From NCBI RefSeq assembly GCF_009830285.1, contig NZ_WUQX01000003.1, positions 1 to 64,000 on the forward strand: a stretch of 64,000 nt of DNA. The letters are read 5' to 3'. Under the pieces are notes generated by a model. It saw nothing but the letters and a program-made list of their open reading frames with translations, ran no database searches and had not been told where the DNA came from. This stretch comes from Sporofaciens musculi (GTDB taxonomy: Bacteria; Bacillota; Clostridia; Lachnospirales; Lachnospiraceae). The position numbers and the translations under genes were made by a program. Below, in pieces: positions 8,746-18,340 of the stretch (positions are counted from its first letter, which is position 1; the number at the start of each line of letters is the position of its first letter).

Positions 8746-11202
8746 GATACGGAGAGAGTGCTGCCGGCTGCTTGAAAAAACAAGAATGCAGAAAAGCCTG
8801 ACGAAACAGTGTGACGAGCAGTTATTATTAGATGGCTGCCAGAAAGTGATGGAATCGGAAGCGGCTTCTCAATTCCAGTATTTAGAAGCGGATGTGCAGA
8901 AACGCCTGATTGAGACACCTGAATTGTTAGAATATGTCCTGGGGCTTCTGCAGATTGGTTCGTCACCGGCAAGAGTGGGAACGCTGCTGGGACAGACAGA
9001 GGCAGAAGAATTGCTTCTATATAATAAGGAAAGAGTTGCTGACATTTTAATGGATCAGGGTGTAGCCGGGGAGCATTTGCTGGTATACCTTAAGTATTAT
9101 CAGGATCTGGAACTGTCATTGGAGCAAAAGTCTTTGCTAAGAAACGGATTACACAATTATTTTTCACTGCAAAAGACTTGCGGGGAAAGTCTGCTGGCAG
9201 AAAACAGGGAGATTTTTTACAGTAAAGTAGTTGCGGGCAAGATGCTTAATGCGTTGTCTGATTATGATGGCTGCCTTTCTGACATTGTTCACAGCCATGA
9301 AATATTTGAGGCGCTGGACGAGATATTGAGAATAGGGGGCAACAGGCAACGCATAGATGATGAAAATTTCCGGCAGATCAAAGAGCAGCCGGGAACTATC
9401 AAAGATTTTTTACAATGGGCAGATCGGTTTTTTACTGATGAGGAGAAGCCTTCTTTTATGGAGTTCCTACTTAGCAATCACTCCCTGGTGTATGATCTTC
9501 GCCGCCTGAAAGATAAGGTGGCGAACGGAATGGATAAAGAAGCGCACCGGATGACAGGGAACAGGGCTTCTTATATTGCGTTTTTCTATAATAATGAGTT
9601 TATAGAGGAATGGAAGGGTGAACGGATGGAGGAGCTGATGATTTATGCCATCACCCATAAGAAAAAGGCATTTCTTTCCCTGCTCAAAGAGAAAAAAGAA
9701 CTTTTCTTTCGATACCTTTTCACTCCATCCTGTTTCAAAGAGAGTTTTATGACCGGGTGATTAATCTCAATACGATAAACGCAAGGAATCTGGAGCAGTG
9801 TCTCAAGATAAAACAGTGGCCGGTAGATATTCTGGAACGGTTCTATGATAGAGGAAACACGTTTGAGGAGATACGGGTCCTGAGCGGTTTGCCTGAACGG
9901 TATGCCGAGCTTTATCTAAACCTGTCGCTCCCTCGAGTGGACGCACGGTTAAAGGTAATACGGGAAGTAATCAATAAGAACTGCCTGCAGATAGATATGG
10001 AGATCCCCCCCGCTGGCCAGGCAGTTGTCGGTGCAGCCTTTTTCTGTGTGGATGCAAAGAACATTTTCCCATATCAAAGGACTGGATAATATAGTAGGAA
10101 TGCGGCTTTTGGAGCATTACGAACAGATGCAGTATCTGATTGGGGACATAGAGACGGTGGCTGAAGCAAGGTATATCTGCAAGAATACGGGTTTTTTCCA
10201 GGGGGAGAAAGATATACAGATTGTCAGGGAACAGATCTTGGACAAGAATGAAGACTGGAAGAAGTTGAAAGAAGCATTTGGCTTCAGTGAGGAATTTATC
10301 CGGGATAATGAGGCGCGGATCAAAGAGTTTATCTATAAGGACGGCGCATATATCATGGGCACATATCTGAGAAATGTGCCGGAGAAAAAAGAAGCGCTTA
10401 GGCGGCTGGTATATGCGGAGCTGATGGGCAGGTTCCGGGAATTAAAATATTTCAGGGACGACCTGGCGGTTGAGCTGGATTATCCGATTCTTGATTCCAG
10501 CAGGAACAGATGGATGGAAAACATACAGGAGAAAAGCGACCGGCTGCATGTTTGGGAAGAAGATGGATTGCTGCCGGTTATGCAGATGGGGCAGGTGCCG
10601 GAGGCTACCTGTCTTTCCTATGTGGACGGCGTATACAAACAATGTCTGCTGGCATGTCACGATGCGAATAAAAAGGTCATATATCTGTCATTGGATGGAA
10701 AAATTGTGCTGCGCGCTGCGATCCGCCTGACCAAAGGGATTTATGGAAGTATAAAGAAGGATAGCAGCCTGCCGAAGCTTGAATTTGCAGACCTGTCTGC
10801 GCCGGTATTTCGGCAAGATGAGAAGCAAAAAGAGGAAGTGAAGCAGAAGGAGGAATTGATACTGTTTTTGGAAACGGCGTATATGTCGAAGCTTCCGCAG
10901 GATATGGCCGGTCCGGCAATAGAGCTGATACTTAGGCTGATGAAGAAGAAGGCAAGACTGATGGGGTACGGTTTGCGGCCAGCCTGTTTTATAAGGAATG
11001 GAGGCCAAAGGATATGGTGTGTATGGGAATATCCATGTTTATCTCCCGGTCAAAAGCCGGTGAGCAGTATCTTGACAGCATAGGAGGCGATAACCGCATA
11101 GAGCAGGAGGGCAGCTATCGGAAGTGTGTTTTTCTTGTGGAAAACAAAAAGAGATTAGAGAATGGAAGGAGTTATTTAAGAGGAAAGGCAAGGAAGAATT
11201 AG
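8726..11202 (+). pseudogene. large uncharacterised protein B, several frameshifts
   Basis: The start MNVEKIRIRREC has GGAGG nine bases upstream. Four consecutive reading frames join into about 825 residues. The joins are near 9740 (restoring FYDRVINLN), at the C7 run 10005-10011 (six Cs restore EIPPLARQLSVQPFSVW), and near 10975 (restoring AASLFYKEWRPKDMVCMG). The C-terminal quarter carries a distinct segment, TCLSYVDGVYKQCLLACHD then ANKKVIYLSLDGKIVLR, which looks like a compact alpha/beta domain. The end may extend to about 11318 in a further frame (EIREWKELFKRKGKEELG). No family is recognised. One of the indels lies in a homopolymer, so sequencing error is likely for at least that one. Confidence 0.5.
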
Positions 11203-11353
11203 GAATTAGTGGCAGAAATGATGAAAAGAGAATAAGCCAGGAGAAGTATCAGGAAAAGTATAAAAGGCAGGATTTACAGGTAAATGAATTGATCGCAGGA
11301 ATAGGAACAGACCTATAGCAGCAATGAATGAAAAAGATGACAAGGGAAGGAAG

Positions 11354-11953
11354 ATGAAAATGAGTAGATTTTTAAAATTACGGACAGGAAAAAAAGCTGG
11401 AGGTTTGGCCGACATATTATGCATATAATAGGACTTTGGCAATTGCATTGTTTGAGGAGGGTGAGCCATATGGTAATCTTACCTGCTGCCTGGACGATGC
11501 ACCGGGAAGAAATTGCGCTTATATTGATGTAAATAATATGGGGGTGGATATTGTGGACGTGCTGGAGAAAGAAGGGTTCGGGAAAAGAACCGGAAAAAGC
11601 ATCAGTCCGGCTATGTGGTGTATCCGGAATTTTCATTTAAGAAGGAAGTGTTAAGGGATTGCACAAATGAAAATTATGAGAAGTATCTTACATGGCAGGA
11701 GACCCTTGGGGAGGATGAAGAATATCTTACTGCGAGTTGTCGGATCTGTTATAAGGATTTTTGTTTTACCGTGAAAAAGGAAGAGGCACAAAAATACCGG
11801 GAGTATCAGGATGGTGCGCCATATCTGATACAGAATGTTTTTCCAAACATGTCCTGTGAGGAAAGAGGGCTTTTTGCAAAAGGCCAGAATATGTGTGGTA
11901 CATGTTTTAAGGAGATGTTTTCCTTTTACCAGGGAGGAGCTGAGGAAGATTAA
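11354..11953 (+). pseudogene. DUF4313-like ICE-associated protein, two frameshifts
   Basis: One A removed from the A7 run at about 11389-11395 gives KLEVWPTYYAYNRTLAIALF, then EEGEPYGNLTCCLDDAPGRN and AYIDVNN. These are hallmarks of DUF4313, a family carried by conjugative elements. A second shift near the A5 run at about 11592 restores SGYVVYPEFSFKKEVL. The frame continues into a cysteine-containing region (SCRICYKDFCF; MCGTCFKEMF), which resembles the zinc-ribbon-like ends of small ICE proteins and could belong to a separate gene. The gene follows the large proteins and marks this stretch as mobile-element cargo. Confidence 0.5.
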
Positions 11954-12047
11954 ACAATATTTTTTGCTTTTTTCCTGTAATGAATGGAAAGAGTACGGTA
12001 GTATGAGGCTGGTCGGGATATCAATGGATTTGGAGGTAATCTATATT

Positions 12048-12269
12048 ATGGTTGGATCAAAAATAAAAATCGGTGATATGCTGTACCAAAGCGATGATAA
12101 AAAAGAGTCATGGGAGAACTTTCAACGGGATTATAGATTGGGAGAGGTAGAATTAGATCGGTTGAAATACGGTTTTGTAGATACATACGAAGAATATAGT
12201 ACATCGAGCCAGGAATTTGCTGAAGAGTTTTCCGAAGCAGAGGATGTCTGGAAGATGCTGATGGAATAG
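12048..12269 (+). CDS. hypothetical protein, 73 aa
   Basis: GGAGG lies 11 bases before the ATG. The product is acidic (EEFSEAEDVWKMLME at the end) with MVGSKIKIGDMLYQS at the start. A start at 12003 adds 15 residues but has no ribosome binding site. No family is recognised. A strong hairpin follows within ten bases, so this is the last gene of the group. Confidence 0.4.
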   Translation: MVGSKIKIGDMLYQSDDKKESWENFQRDYRLGEVELDRLKYGFVDTYEEYSTSSQEFAEEFSEAEDVWKMLME

Positions 12270-12276
12270 TAACACA

Positions 12277-12320
12277 CCTGCTAATCCGATATTGTTTGTG
12301 CAGTATCGGATTAGCAGGTT
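12277..12320 (+). terminator. perfect 15-bp hairpin
   Basis: CCTGCTAATCCGATA at 12277-12291 is complementary to 12304-12318 with a 12-base loop, followed by TTCTTTC. It closes the 6.6-12.3 kb gene group. The following bases to 12639 contain no gene I can support. Confidence 0.65.
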
Positions 12321-12639
12321 CTTTCGCTATACATCGAGCAATGAACATCCATTGTTGATATGACATAGATAAAAATATTTTTAGATATGTTGTGATAGTC
12401 AGCGGATATGATAAAAGATGTTGTCGCATTATATAGAAAAATGTATAATGACTATATTATCAAATGTATAGAAGTTTGAAAAAGTATGATGAAATTTTGT
12501 CATAGATATTTTGTATATTTGGAATGTTTGAAAAGGTAACTCATGATAGTATTCTGATTAGCTTAAAACAGTAAATGTTTTGGAATTTGTTACAATAATC
12601 TTTAGAGTATGATATCATGTGTCATCGAAACAGTATATG

Positions 12640-12753
12640 GGAGATGAATTGCAGGTGAAATTGATCAGCGAAGCGCCTCCCCGGATGAACTGCAGTCCCT
12701 GTGAGGCAACGCTTGAGGATGCTTACATTTATATTGCGAATAAGGAACTATAA
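12640..12753 (+). pseudogene. C-terminal remnant of an ABC transporter ATPase
   Basis: An open frame encodes GDELQVKLISEAPPR and CEATLEDAYIYIANKEL before a TAA. The ending LEDAYIYI is the typical C terminus of ABC-2 exporter ATPases of clostridia. No Walker motifs or other upstream parts remain in the 370 bases before it. It is a 37-residue relic of a deleted transporter. Confidence 0.45.
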
Positions 12754-12781
12754 TTGTAATAAGAATATATGTATTATGAAA

Positions 12782-12810
12782 TGTACATAATAATGTTATT
12801 ATTATGTACA
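12782..12810 (+). promoter_or_regulatory. toxin-antitoxin operator palindrome
   Basis: A perfect inverted repeat of 13-base arms (TGTACATAATAAT at 12782-12794 and its complement at 12798-12810, spacer GTT) ends immediately before the AAGGAGG of the antitoxin gene. Phd/YefM antitoxins repress their own promoter through such palindromes, so this is the likely operator. Confidence 0.7.
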
Positions 12811-12826
12811 AAGGAGGTGCGTTTAA

Positions 12827-13090
12827 ATGCCAGTAATTAAGCCAATTACGGAACTTAGAGATACAAATGCAATATCTGAAATTTGTCATAAGCAGCAACA
12901 GCCGGTGTTTATTACAAAAAATGGGTATGGAGATTTGGTGGTTATGAGCATAGAAGCTTATGATGAATTGATCAACATGAACAGAATTGACAAATCAATC
13001 CTGGAGGCGGAGCAGGAGGTGTCAAATGGAGCAGAACTGTTAGATGCAAGAGAGGCTCTAAGTCAATTGAGGAGGAAACATTTTGGATAA
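12827..13090 (+). CDS. Phd/YefM-family antitoxin
   Basis: The product is 87 residues: the N-terminal PVIKPITELRDTNAISEIC and VFITKNGYGDLVVMSIEAYD are the DNA-binding Phd/YefM fold, and the C-terminal third is the charged toxin-neutralising tail. AAGGAGGTGCG lies just upstream. It overlaps the toxin start by eight bases, the usual coupling of such pairs. It is expected to bind the palindrome at 12782-12810, with conditional cooperativity from the toxin. No defect is visible. Confidence 0.85.
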   Translation: MPVIKPITELRDTNAISEICHKQQQPVFITKNGYGDLVVMSIEAYDELINMNRIDKSILEAEQEVSNGAELLDAREALSQLRRKHFG

Positions 13091-13385
13091 ATATACTGTT
13101 AAGATGTTTCCGCAGGCTTATCGTGATATAGACAAAATCTATGAACAGGCACTTCTTAATGATAATTACGGTGACAATGCATTAATGCTGGCACAAAGGC
13201 TTGAAGATGCGATTTTCAGCTTAGAAGAGCAGCCCTATCGTGGAGCGGAGCGTAAATATGGGTTCTATGCTCATAAAGGGTATCGTCAGTTATTTGTTTC
13301 TGGTTACATTATTATCTATGAAGTATTGGATTCAGAAAAAATAGTTGCAGTGCTTACAGTTAAATATAGCGGAAGTGAATTTTAA
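13083..13385 (+). CDS. RelE/ParE-family toxin
   Basis: A 100-residue basic protein begins at TTG with AGGAGG nine bases upstream and overlaps the antitoxin stop. The pattern is that of ParE/RelE toxins: KMFPQAYRDIDKIYEQA in the first helices, the EEQPYRGAERKYGF linker, then beta strands ending RQLFVSGYIIIYEV and VAVLTVKYSG. RelE members cut mRNA on the ribosome, while ParE members act on gyrase. The sequence alone does not decide which. The pair is complete and looks functional. Confidence 0.8.
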   Translation: MDKYTVKMFPQAYRDIDKIYEQALLNDNYGDNALMLAQRLEDAIFSLEEQPYRGAERKYGFYAHKGYRQLFVSGYIIIYEVLDSEKIVAVLTVKYSGSEF

Positions 13386-13392
13386 TCTTTCG

Positions 13393-13587
13393 CTATATTT
13401 TTTCTATGGGAATTTGAATCTGGACAACGGCATCCTCCGTTCGGTCGATTACATTTTCATTGATGATGACCTCATAGGAGAACCCGGATAATGCGAATAC
13501 GTTTTCACTGGCAAAATCAAAGATTTTCTGATAGCATGCAATTGCGTTTGCGGGAGACTCCTGAGCAGCAATGGGAAACTGTATCAT
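13393..13587 (-). pseudogene. GyrI-like effector-binding domain remnant of an AraC-type regulator
   Basis: The minus strand encodes ESPANAIACYQKIFDFASEN, then GFSYEVIINENVIDR and the ending VVQIQIPIEKI. This is the C-terminal part of the GyrI-like (AraC effector-binding) domain. The HTH part and first half of the effector domain are absent, since the plus strand from 13662 is occupied by another gene. It is a relic of a regulator like that at 31444. Confidence 0.5.
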
Positions 13588-13661
13588 GGGAGTGGGACTT
13601 TTTATTACGGATACTGGGCGGTCTGGCTGTGACAGGGCAATTTATGAGGGATAAAAGGTGG

Positions 13662-14189
13662 ATGGAGACAGAAGATATTATTCTTGGGAAAGCAAAATAT
13701 GAGGACTGGAGATCCATATACTGTAATGTCTGGTCAAGGCCGGAGACGGCGGAATATATGATATGGAAAGTGACGGCTGATGAGGATGAGGCCAGGGAGA
13801 GGATACAACAGACGGTCGCATGGCAGGAAACCCATGATGCGTGGCTGGTTTATGAGAAGATCAGCGGGCAGGCCATCGGATTTGCCGGAGTGGAGGAAAC
13901 AGGGCCGCACATTTATCATGAGACTGGTATTGCCCTGGGTCCGGAGTATGTCGGAAGGGGATACGGGAAACAGATACTGTGTTTATTGATGGAATACTGC
14001 GTTTCATTAGGCGGTCAGGAATTTTATTATTCTACGCGGTCAGGGAATCTTGCTTCAAAGGCGTTGGCATTATCCTGTGGATTGGTATACCAGCATCTGG
14101 AGCAGAAGACAGACCAGCGTAGTGGAAAAACTTATGAATTGGAGATTTATAAAAAGAATCTGAAATGTACAGGGAGTGAGATTGAATGA
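13662..14189 (+). CDS. GNAT-family N-acetyltransferase
   Basis: The product is 175 residues starting METEDIILGKAKYEDW with AAAAGGTGG before the ATG. The acetyl-CoA-binding motif A is ALGPEYVGRGYGKQILCLL, preceded by AIGFAGVEE (beta4) and followed by EFYYSTRSGNLASKALALS, the RimJ/RimL-type arrangement. The substrate cannot be told. The frame is open upstream to 13491, but those codons lie over the antisense relic and have no start signal. The next gene begins in an ATGA overlap, so the two are cotranscribed. Confidence 0.8.
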   Translation: METEDIILGKAKYEDWRSIYCNVWSRPETAEYMIWKVTADEDEARERIQQTVAWQETHDAWLVYEKISGQAIGFAGVEETGPHIYHETGIALGPEYVGRGYGKQILCLLMEYCVSLGGQEFYYSTRSGNLASKALALSCGLVYQHLEQKTDQRSGKTYELEIYKKNLKCTGSEIE

Positions 14190-14632
14190 AGCCGGAGGAG
14201 ATTTTGGAGTATTGCATGGAGAATCTGGAAGGGAGTGTCCTTGTGGAGAGCTGGGGAGAAAAGGCAATTTTTTATAATCCCGGCCGTGCACTGAAACGGG
14301 GCGTGTATATATTGACGGTCAAGGAGAAGGATGGCAATAATGACAGAGGTTCGAAGCTTAACAGACCAGGAATTTACCGGGTGAACCTGGGTGTCCGTAA
14401 GGAGACGTTTGTGAAGCTGTTTGGGGCTGTGCCACAACGTCCGGGGGCAGGCGGAATTGTGGAAATGGATTATGATTTTTCTACGGTTGACCGTTTTTTG
14501 CCGCATCCGGTTTATGCGTGGATGGGGTGGCTGTGTGTCCTGAACCCATCGGAAAAGACTTTTGAGGATTTAAAGCCATATATCCAGGAAGCCTATGAAT
14601 ACGCAAAAGAGAAATTTTCCAAACGCAAATAG
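14186..14632 (+). CDS. DUF6194 family protein
   Basis: The product is 148 residues. Motifs RALKRGVYILTVKEKDG, NDRGSKLNRPGIYRVNLG and HPVYAWMGWLCVLNPS match the DUF6194 family as I remember it, small cytoplasmic proteins of unknown function. It is coupled to the acetyltransferase by a four-base overlap. No membrane segment or catalytic signature is apparent. Confidence 0.65.
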   Translation: MKPEEILEYCMENLEGSVLVESWGEKAIFYNPGRALKRGVYILTVKEKDGNNDRGSKLNRPGIYRVNLGVRKETFVKLFGAVPQRPGAGGIVEMDYDFSTVDRFLPHPVYAWMGWLCVLNPSEKTFEDLKPYIQEAYEYAKEKFSKRK

Positions 14633-14748
14633 AGAAAGAAGGCAGGAGGCTTGCAACATTTGGAAATGAGTATCTGCAATATTAAGAAAAAGTCTGCGGC
14701 TATATTGGCAGAAAATGATAAATCGGAAGCTGTAGTTTAGAGGAGATA

Positions 14749-15163
14749 ATGATAATGAATGGAAAAGAAGTGCGTGTAGGCGTGAGTTTACTCGTTGGTA
14801 ACATGGACAACATGGTTCGATTTTATAGAGATATATTAGGCTTTCAAACGCAATGGAATGGTGGTTCATTTGCAGACTTTGAAACAGCGAGCGGTGAATT
14901 ATCCTTGTTTATGTATAGCAGAGAAGAATTTGTCAAGGCTAGGTGAGGACTATATTCCTCCAAATGGTATCAACCAGACTTTTGAAATTGCCCTCTGGTT
15001 GCCCAGCTTCGCTGATGTGGATTCAGAATATGAACGTCTGTCGAGGTTAGGGGTGCAGTTTCCCACAGGAGAACCCATTACTTATCCTTTTGGTATTCAT
15101 AATTTTTATGTAGCAGACCCAGAGGGAAATTTACTAGAAATCGGAAGTGCAAATGCAGTATAA
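14749..15163 (+). pseudogene. VOC (glyoxalase/bleomycin-resistance) family protein, frameshifted
   Basis: The first half is VGVSLLVGNMDNMVRFYRDI then LGFQTQWNGGSFADFETASG, a vicinal-oxygen-chelate module. It runs into a TGA at 14944-14946. One base near 14940 continues in the next frame as LGEDYIPPNGINQTFEIALW, with the second module YPFGIHNFYVADPEGNLLEI to 15163. The restored length of about 138 residues is normal for the fold. GAGGAG precedes the start. Members include resistance proteins and isomerases. The substrate is unknown. Confidence 0.7.
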
Positions 15164-15169
15164 ATCAGG

Positions 15170-15231
15170 ATTGAACAAAATCGCTATGCCACAGCCTTGG
15201 CAGGCCATCGCACAGCGATTTTGTTCAATTA
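15170..15231 (+). terminator. 16-bp inverted repeat
   Basis: ATTGAACAAAATCGCT at 15170-15185 is perfectly complementary to 15214-15229, with a 28-base loop that itself contains a small GC hairpin. It starts seven bases after the VOC stop and probably terminates that transcript. The T tail is weak. Confidence 0.5.
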
Positions 15232-15287
15232 AAATTTGTCGAGAAGTTACAGAGAGTGTAAAATTAGGATTTCATAAGGTGAAGATA

Positions 15288-15959
15288 ATGGCTAGAGAAG
15301 TAAAATGGACAAAATATCTATGGCTGAGCCTGCTCTTGTTTGGAGCATTTATGCTTGAATATTTTTCAATATTTGTAATCGAATTCATGATTCTGCATGT
15401 AGATATATGGAACTATACCGCAAACCAAAGAAGCGTTCATTGTATGATAATGGTTTTTATATGGGCAGTTGTTATTGTAATGGCACTATTTTTTTCGCAG
15501 AAGTATTATCACTTTCCCTCAAGAGAAAATAAAGAGGATCATCCTTCTTTGAAAAATTGGGTCATAACATTTTCCTGCTTAATCTGCTGCAAAATCTTGA
15601 CTTTTATAGATTGGCATACTCTAAAAGTATTTGGTGAAGTTCAAGGTAAAAATGCATACCAATTCTGTGCACAATATTTATACTATCTTTTTGAGGTAAT
15701 GCTTGTTACTCTAATCATAATGTATGGGCAAAAAGCGATTGAAACCTTGTTGAAAAAAGAAAGTCCGATTCCTTTCGGCGGTATCATATTGGCTGTGACG
15801 TGGGGAGCCTTTCATTTTGTGTCGAGAGGAGTAGGACTTGAAATATGGAATGGAATTTCTACTATGATATTTTCTGTTCTTAGCGGTGTAATGTATTTAC
15901 GACTAAACAGAAAATGTTTGTATAGCTATCTTTTTATCGCTGTAGGCTATTTACTATAG
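15288..15959 (+). CDS. CPBP-like integral membrane protein
   Basis: The product is 223 residues with five or six hydrophobic segments (LSLLLFGAFMLEYFSIFVI, MIMVFIWAVVIVMALFF and three more). The C-terminal part WGAFHFVSRGVG, then IFSVLSGVMYLRLNR, resembles the second half of CPBP (Abi) intramembrane proteins. The canonical EExxxR motif is not evident, so protease activity is doubtful. AAGGTGAAGATA precedes the ATG at 15288. A damaged homologue with closely similar coding sequence lies on the minus strand at 40031-40608. Confidence 0.6.
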   Translation: MAREVKWTKYLWLSLLLFGAFMLEYFSIFVIEFMILHVDIWNYTANQRSVHCMIMVFIWAVVIVMALFFSQKYYHFPSRENKEDHPSLKNWVITFSCLICCKILTFIDWHTLKVFGEVQGKNAYQFCAQYLYYLFEVMLVTLIIMYGQKAIETLLKKESPIPFGGIILAVTWGAFHFVSRGVGLEIWNGISTMIFSVLSGVMYLRLNRKCLYSYLFIAVGYLL

Positions 15960-16013
15960 ATTGCAATGAATTGATTGCTGTGTTGAAGTTATAAGGCAGA
16001 AGAGGTGACCAAT

Positions 16014-17120
16014 ATGAAAACGAAATCCAAGAGAAAAATTCTCATTATTGTATTATCTATTGTCATGGTGCTGCTCATTGCCGGAGATTGGGCATTATCC
16101 GTGATAATATACAACGAGAATTTTAACCAGCGTTTTGAAAGTGATGAGGCGTTTATACGGCGTGTTGAGGATTTTGATGGATTGCAGCGCACGAAATATG
16201 AGTTCGCTTCCAATAAGGGACAGAAATTGACGGGATATCTGTATACCACGGAGGAAAAACCGCATGGAATTGTCGTAATGGCTCACGGATTTGGCGGCGG
16301 AGGGCACAACTCTTATATGGACTGTGCGAATTATTTTGCGCATCATGGATACTGCGTTTTTGCTTATGACGCTACGGGAAATGATGAAAGCGAGGGCGAA
16401 GGAGTCGGAGGACTTCCACAGGGAGTGATAGATCTTGACTATGCAATCACATTTGTGGAAGAAAGTGGGAATTTCCCAGATCTGCCAATCGTTTTATTCG
16501 GGCATAGCTGGGGCGGTTACAGTGTTTGCAGTGTACTTACCTATCATCCTGAAGTAAAAGCAGTTATCGCGTGTTCCGGTTTTAACTCTTCATCGGATAT
16601 GTTTGAAGCAGAGGGGAAAAAACAGGCAGGGAACGGTATCTATCTTATATTGCCGTTTGTGAAGCTCCACGAGAGGATGAAATACGGCGGCTATGCCTCA
16701 AATACTGCGATGGACGGATTTTCAGAGAGCGATGCCGCCATTATGATCCTGCATAGTTTGGATGATGAAGTTGTTCCAGCCAAATACGGCTACGACATTT
16801 ATTATGAAAAATATAAAGATGATTCCCGGTTTCGTTTCATTCATTTCCAGGATAAGGGACATAATTATTTCAATGATGAAACCTATAGGGATGAATTTAA
16901 TGCGGAATTTGACAAATGGCTTGAAACACTGGATTACGATTATAATGTCTCCGAAAACAAAGAACGGTTTTCGAAGGATAGAGCTGACTATATACATAAA
17001 AACCTTGACAGGGAAAAAAGGTTCAATTCATTAGATTTGGAGCTGTTTGGGGATTTTGTTGGTTTTTATGATGAAAAGATACACGGGGTTATCAAAAGTG
17101 AAGAGGCTTTCGAGAAATGA
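16014..17120 (+). CDS. membrane-anchored alpha/beta hydrolase
   Basis: The product is 368 residues. One N-terminal hydrophobic segment (ILIIVLSIVMVLLIAGDWAL, about residues 8-27) anchors it. The hydrolase core has the oxyanion region VVMAHGFGGGGHNSY, nucleophile elbow GHSWGG, the acid in ILHSLDDEVVP and a late histidine in FQDKGHNYF. A substrate cannot be deduced. Family members are esterases or peptidases. The ATG at 16014 is chosen because AGAGGTG lies just before it. A strong terminator follows the stop. Confidence 0.8.
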   Translation: MKTKSKRKILIIVLSIVMVLLIAGDWALSVIIYNENFNQRFESDEAFIRRVEDFDGLQRTKYEFASNKGQKLTGYLYTTEEKPHGIVVMAHGFGGGGHNSYMDCANYFAHHGYCVFAYDATGNDESEGEGVGGLPQGVIDLDYAITFVEESGNFPDLPIVLFGHSWGGYSVCSVLTYHPEVKAVIACSGFNSSSDMFEAEGKKQAGNGIYLILPFVKLHERMKYGGYASNTAMDGFSESDAAIMILHSLDDEVVPAKYGYDIYYEKYKDDSRFRFIHFQDKGHNYFNDETYRDEFNAEFDKWLETLDYDYNVSENKERFSKDRADYIHKNLDREKRFNSLDLELFGDFVGFYDEKIHGVIKSEEAFEK

Positions 17121-17131
17121 TTAGTCCAAAA

Positions 17132-17175
17132 TAGCGAGAGCTGTAACCAATGTGGTTACAGCTCTCGCTAAATTT
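17132..17175 (+). terminator. rho-independent terminator
   Basis: A perfect 17-base stem (TAGCGAGAGCTGTAACC at 17132-17148, complement at 17154-17170) with a five-base loop is followed by AATTTTT. It ends the hydrolase transcript. Confidence 0.8.
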
Positions 17176-17336
17176 TTCCCTAAATTTGCAAATATGGCAC
17201 TTTATTTTGCAAAAGTGGACTGTCTCGTTGAAAGTAATGGATAAAGTAGATACAATAAAATTATCTTTGTAGCAATGAAAGAATTTTTTTATTACCGGAA
17301 AGCTATGGAGTAATAATGTATACGGAGGAAAACATA

Positions 17337-17770
17337 ATGAAATCTATTTGTGGAATTGATTGTACGAACTGTGAATTAAGCAGCACTTGTAACGGGTGTG
17401 CGGCAACAGGAGGCCAGCCTTTTGGGGCGGAATGCCTTGTTGCACATGCTGTAAAAAAGGCAAGACAGCGTTAAGTGAATTGAAAGAAAAGCTGATTGCG
17501 GCCTTCAATGCGCTTCACATTCCGGATATGGAAGAAGTAACAGAGCTGAATGCGCTGAAAGGTTCCTTTGCCAACATTGAATATGCCCTTCCCAACAGCC
17601 AGATTGTAAAGTTTTGGGATGACAACAGGATCTATCTGGGGAACCAGCTGCAAAAAAAGGACAGCGACAGGTGCTACGGGATCATCGCTGACGAGAAATA
17701 CCTCATGGTGTCTGAGTACAGCGGCTTTGGAACTGATGCAGAGATTATTGTGTTCAAACGATGGAACTAA
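17337..17770 (+). pseudogene. DUF3795 protein, frameshifted
   Basis: The N terminus MKSICGIDCTNCELSSTCNG, then GCAATGGQPFGAECLV, is the cysteine-rich DUF3795 module, presumably metal-binding. The frame stops at 17472-17474. Changing the A6 run at 17452-17457 by one base continues as GKTALSELKEKLIAAFNALH and DMEEVTELNALKGSFANIEY to a TAA at 17768-17770. The restored protein is about 144 residues. ACGGAGG precedes the ATG. The homopolymer position makes sequencing error a strong possibility. Confidence 0.65.
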
Positions 17771-17815
17771 AATGGATCTTCTGGAAAAAACAATAAAAGA
17801 GTGGAGGGACGTCCA

Positions 17816-18214
17816 GTGAAGATCTCAAGAGTGACAGCACAATTTCCCTGTGATTGTAAAACGGTCTGGGATATTGTTACAGATAATGAGAATTTTGAAT
17901 GGCGAAGTGATTTATCTAAAATCGAAATAATTGATGAAAATCGTTTTGACGAGTATACAAGGGATAAATTTATAACACATTTTCGGATCACTGCAAAGGA
18001 GCCATACCGAGAATACCGCTTTGATATGGAAAATCAGAACATGAGAGGTCACTGGAGCGGCATATTTGAGAGCTGCGATGATGGTACACAGATTACTTTT
18101 ACAGAACAAGTCCAGGTGAAGAACCCGATTATGAATTTGTTTGTAAAGGGGTATCTGAAAAAGCAGCAGGTCGGGTATATTGCAGATCTCAGAAAAGCGA
18201 TAGCAAAATTGTAA
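17816..18214 (+). CDS. SRPBCC-family (START-like) protein
   Basis: The product is 132 residues. KISRVTAQFPCDCKTVWDIV at the start, then YREYRFDMENQNMRGHWSG and GTQITFTEQVQVKNPIMNLF, follow the SRPBCC pattern (polyketide cyclase/AHSA1-like ligand-binding cup). A GTG start is chosen because GGAGGG lies seven bases upstream. The frame is open a few codons further but without a signal. The ligand is unknown. Confidence 0.7.
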   Translation: MKISRVTAQFPCDCKTVWDIVTDNENFEWRSDLSKIEIIDENRFDEYTRDKFITHFRITAKEPYREYRFDMENQNMRGHWSGIFESCDDGTQITFTEQVQVKNPIMNLFVKGYLKKQQVGYIADLRKAIAKL

Positions 18215-18340
18215 GTTGGAGGATTAAGCAAGTAAAGAAGTGCAGCTTCCTGGGAAAAAGCGGATGAAAGTTAATGCCTTTCTAAGAGGAAATATACTGG
18301 AGACGGGAACGCTGCTGAAAAGAGTGGAGGAGACGACAAA

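Noticed and set aside
15288..15959. An active CPBP intramembrane protease
   Set aside because: The EExxxR motif is not seen, so only a CPBP-like membrane protein is claimed.
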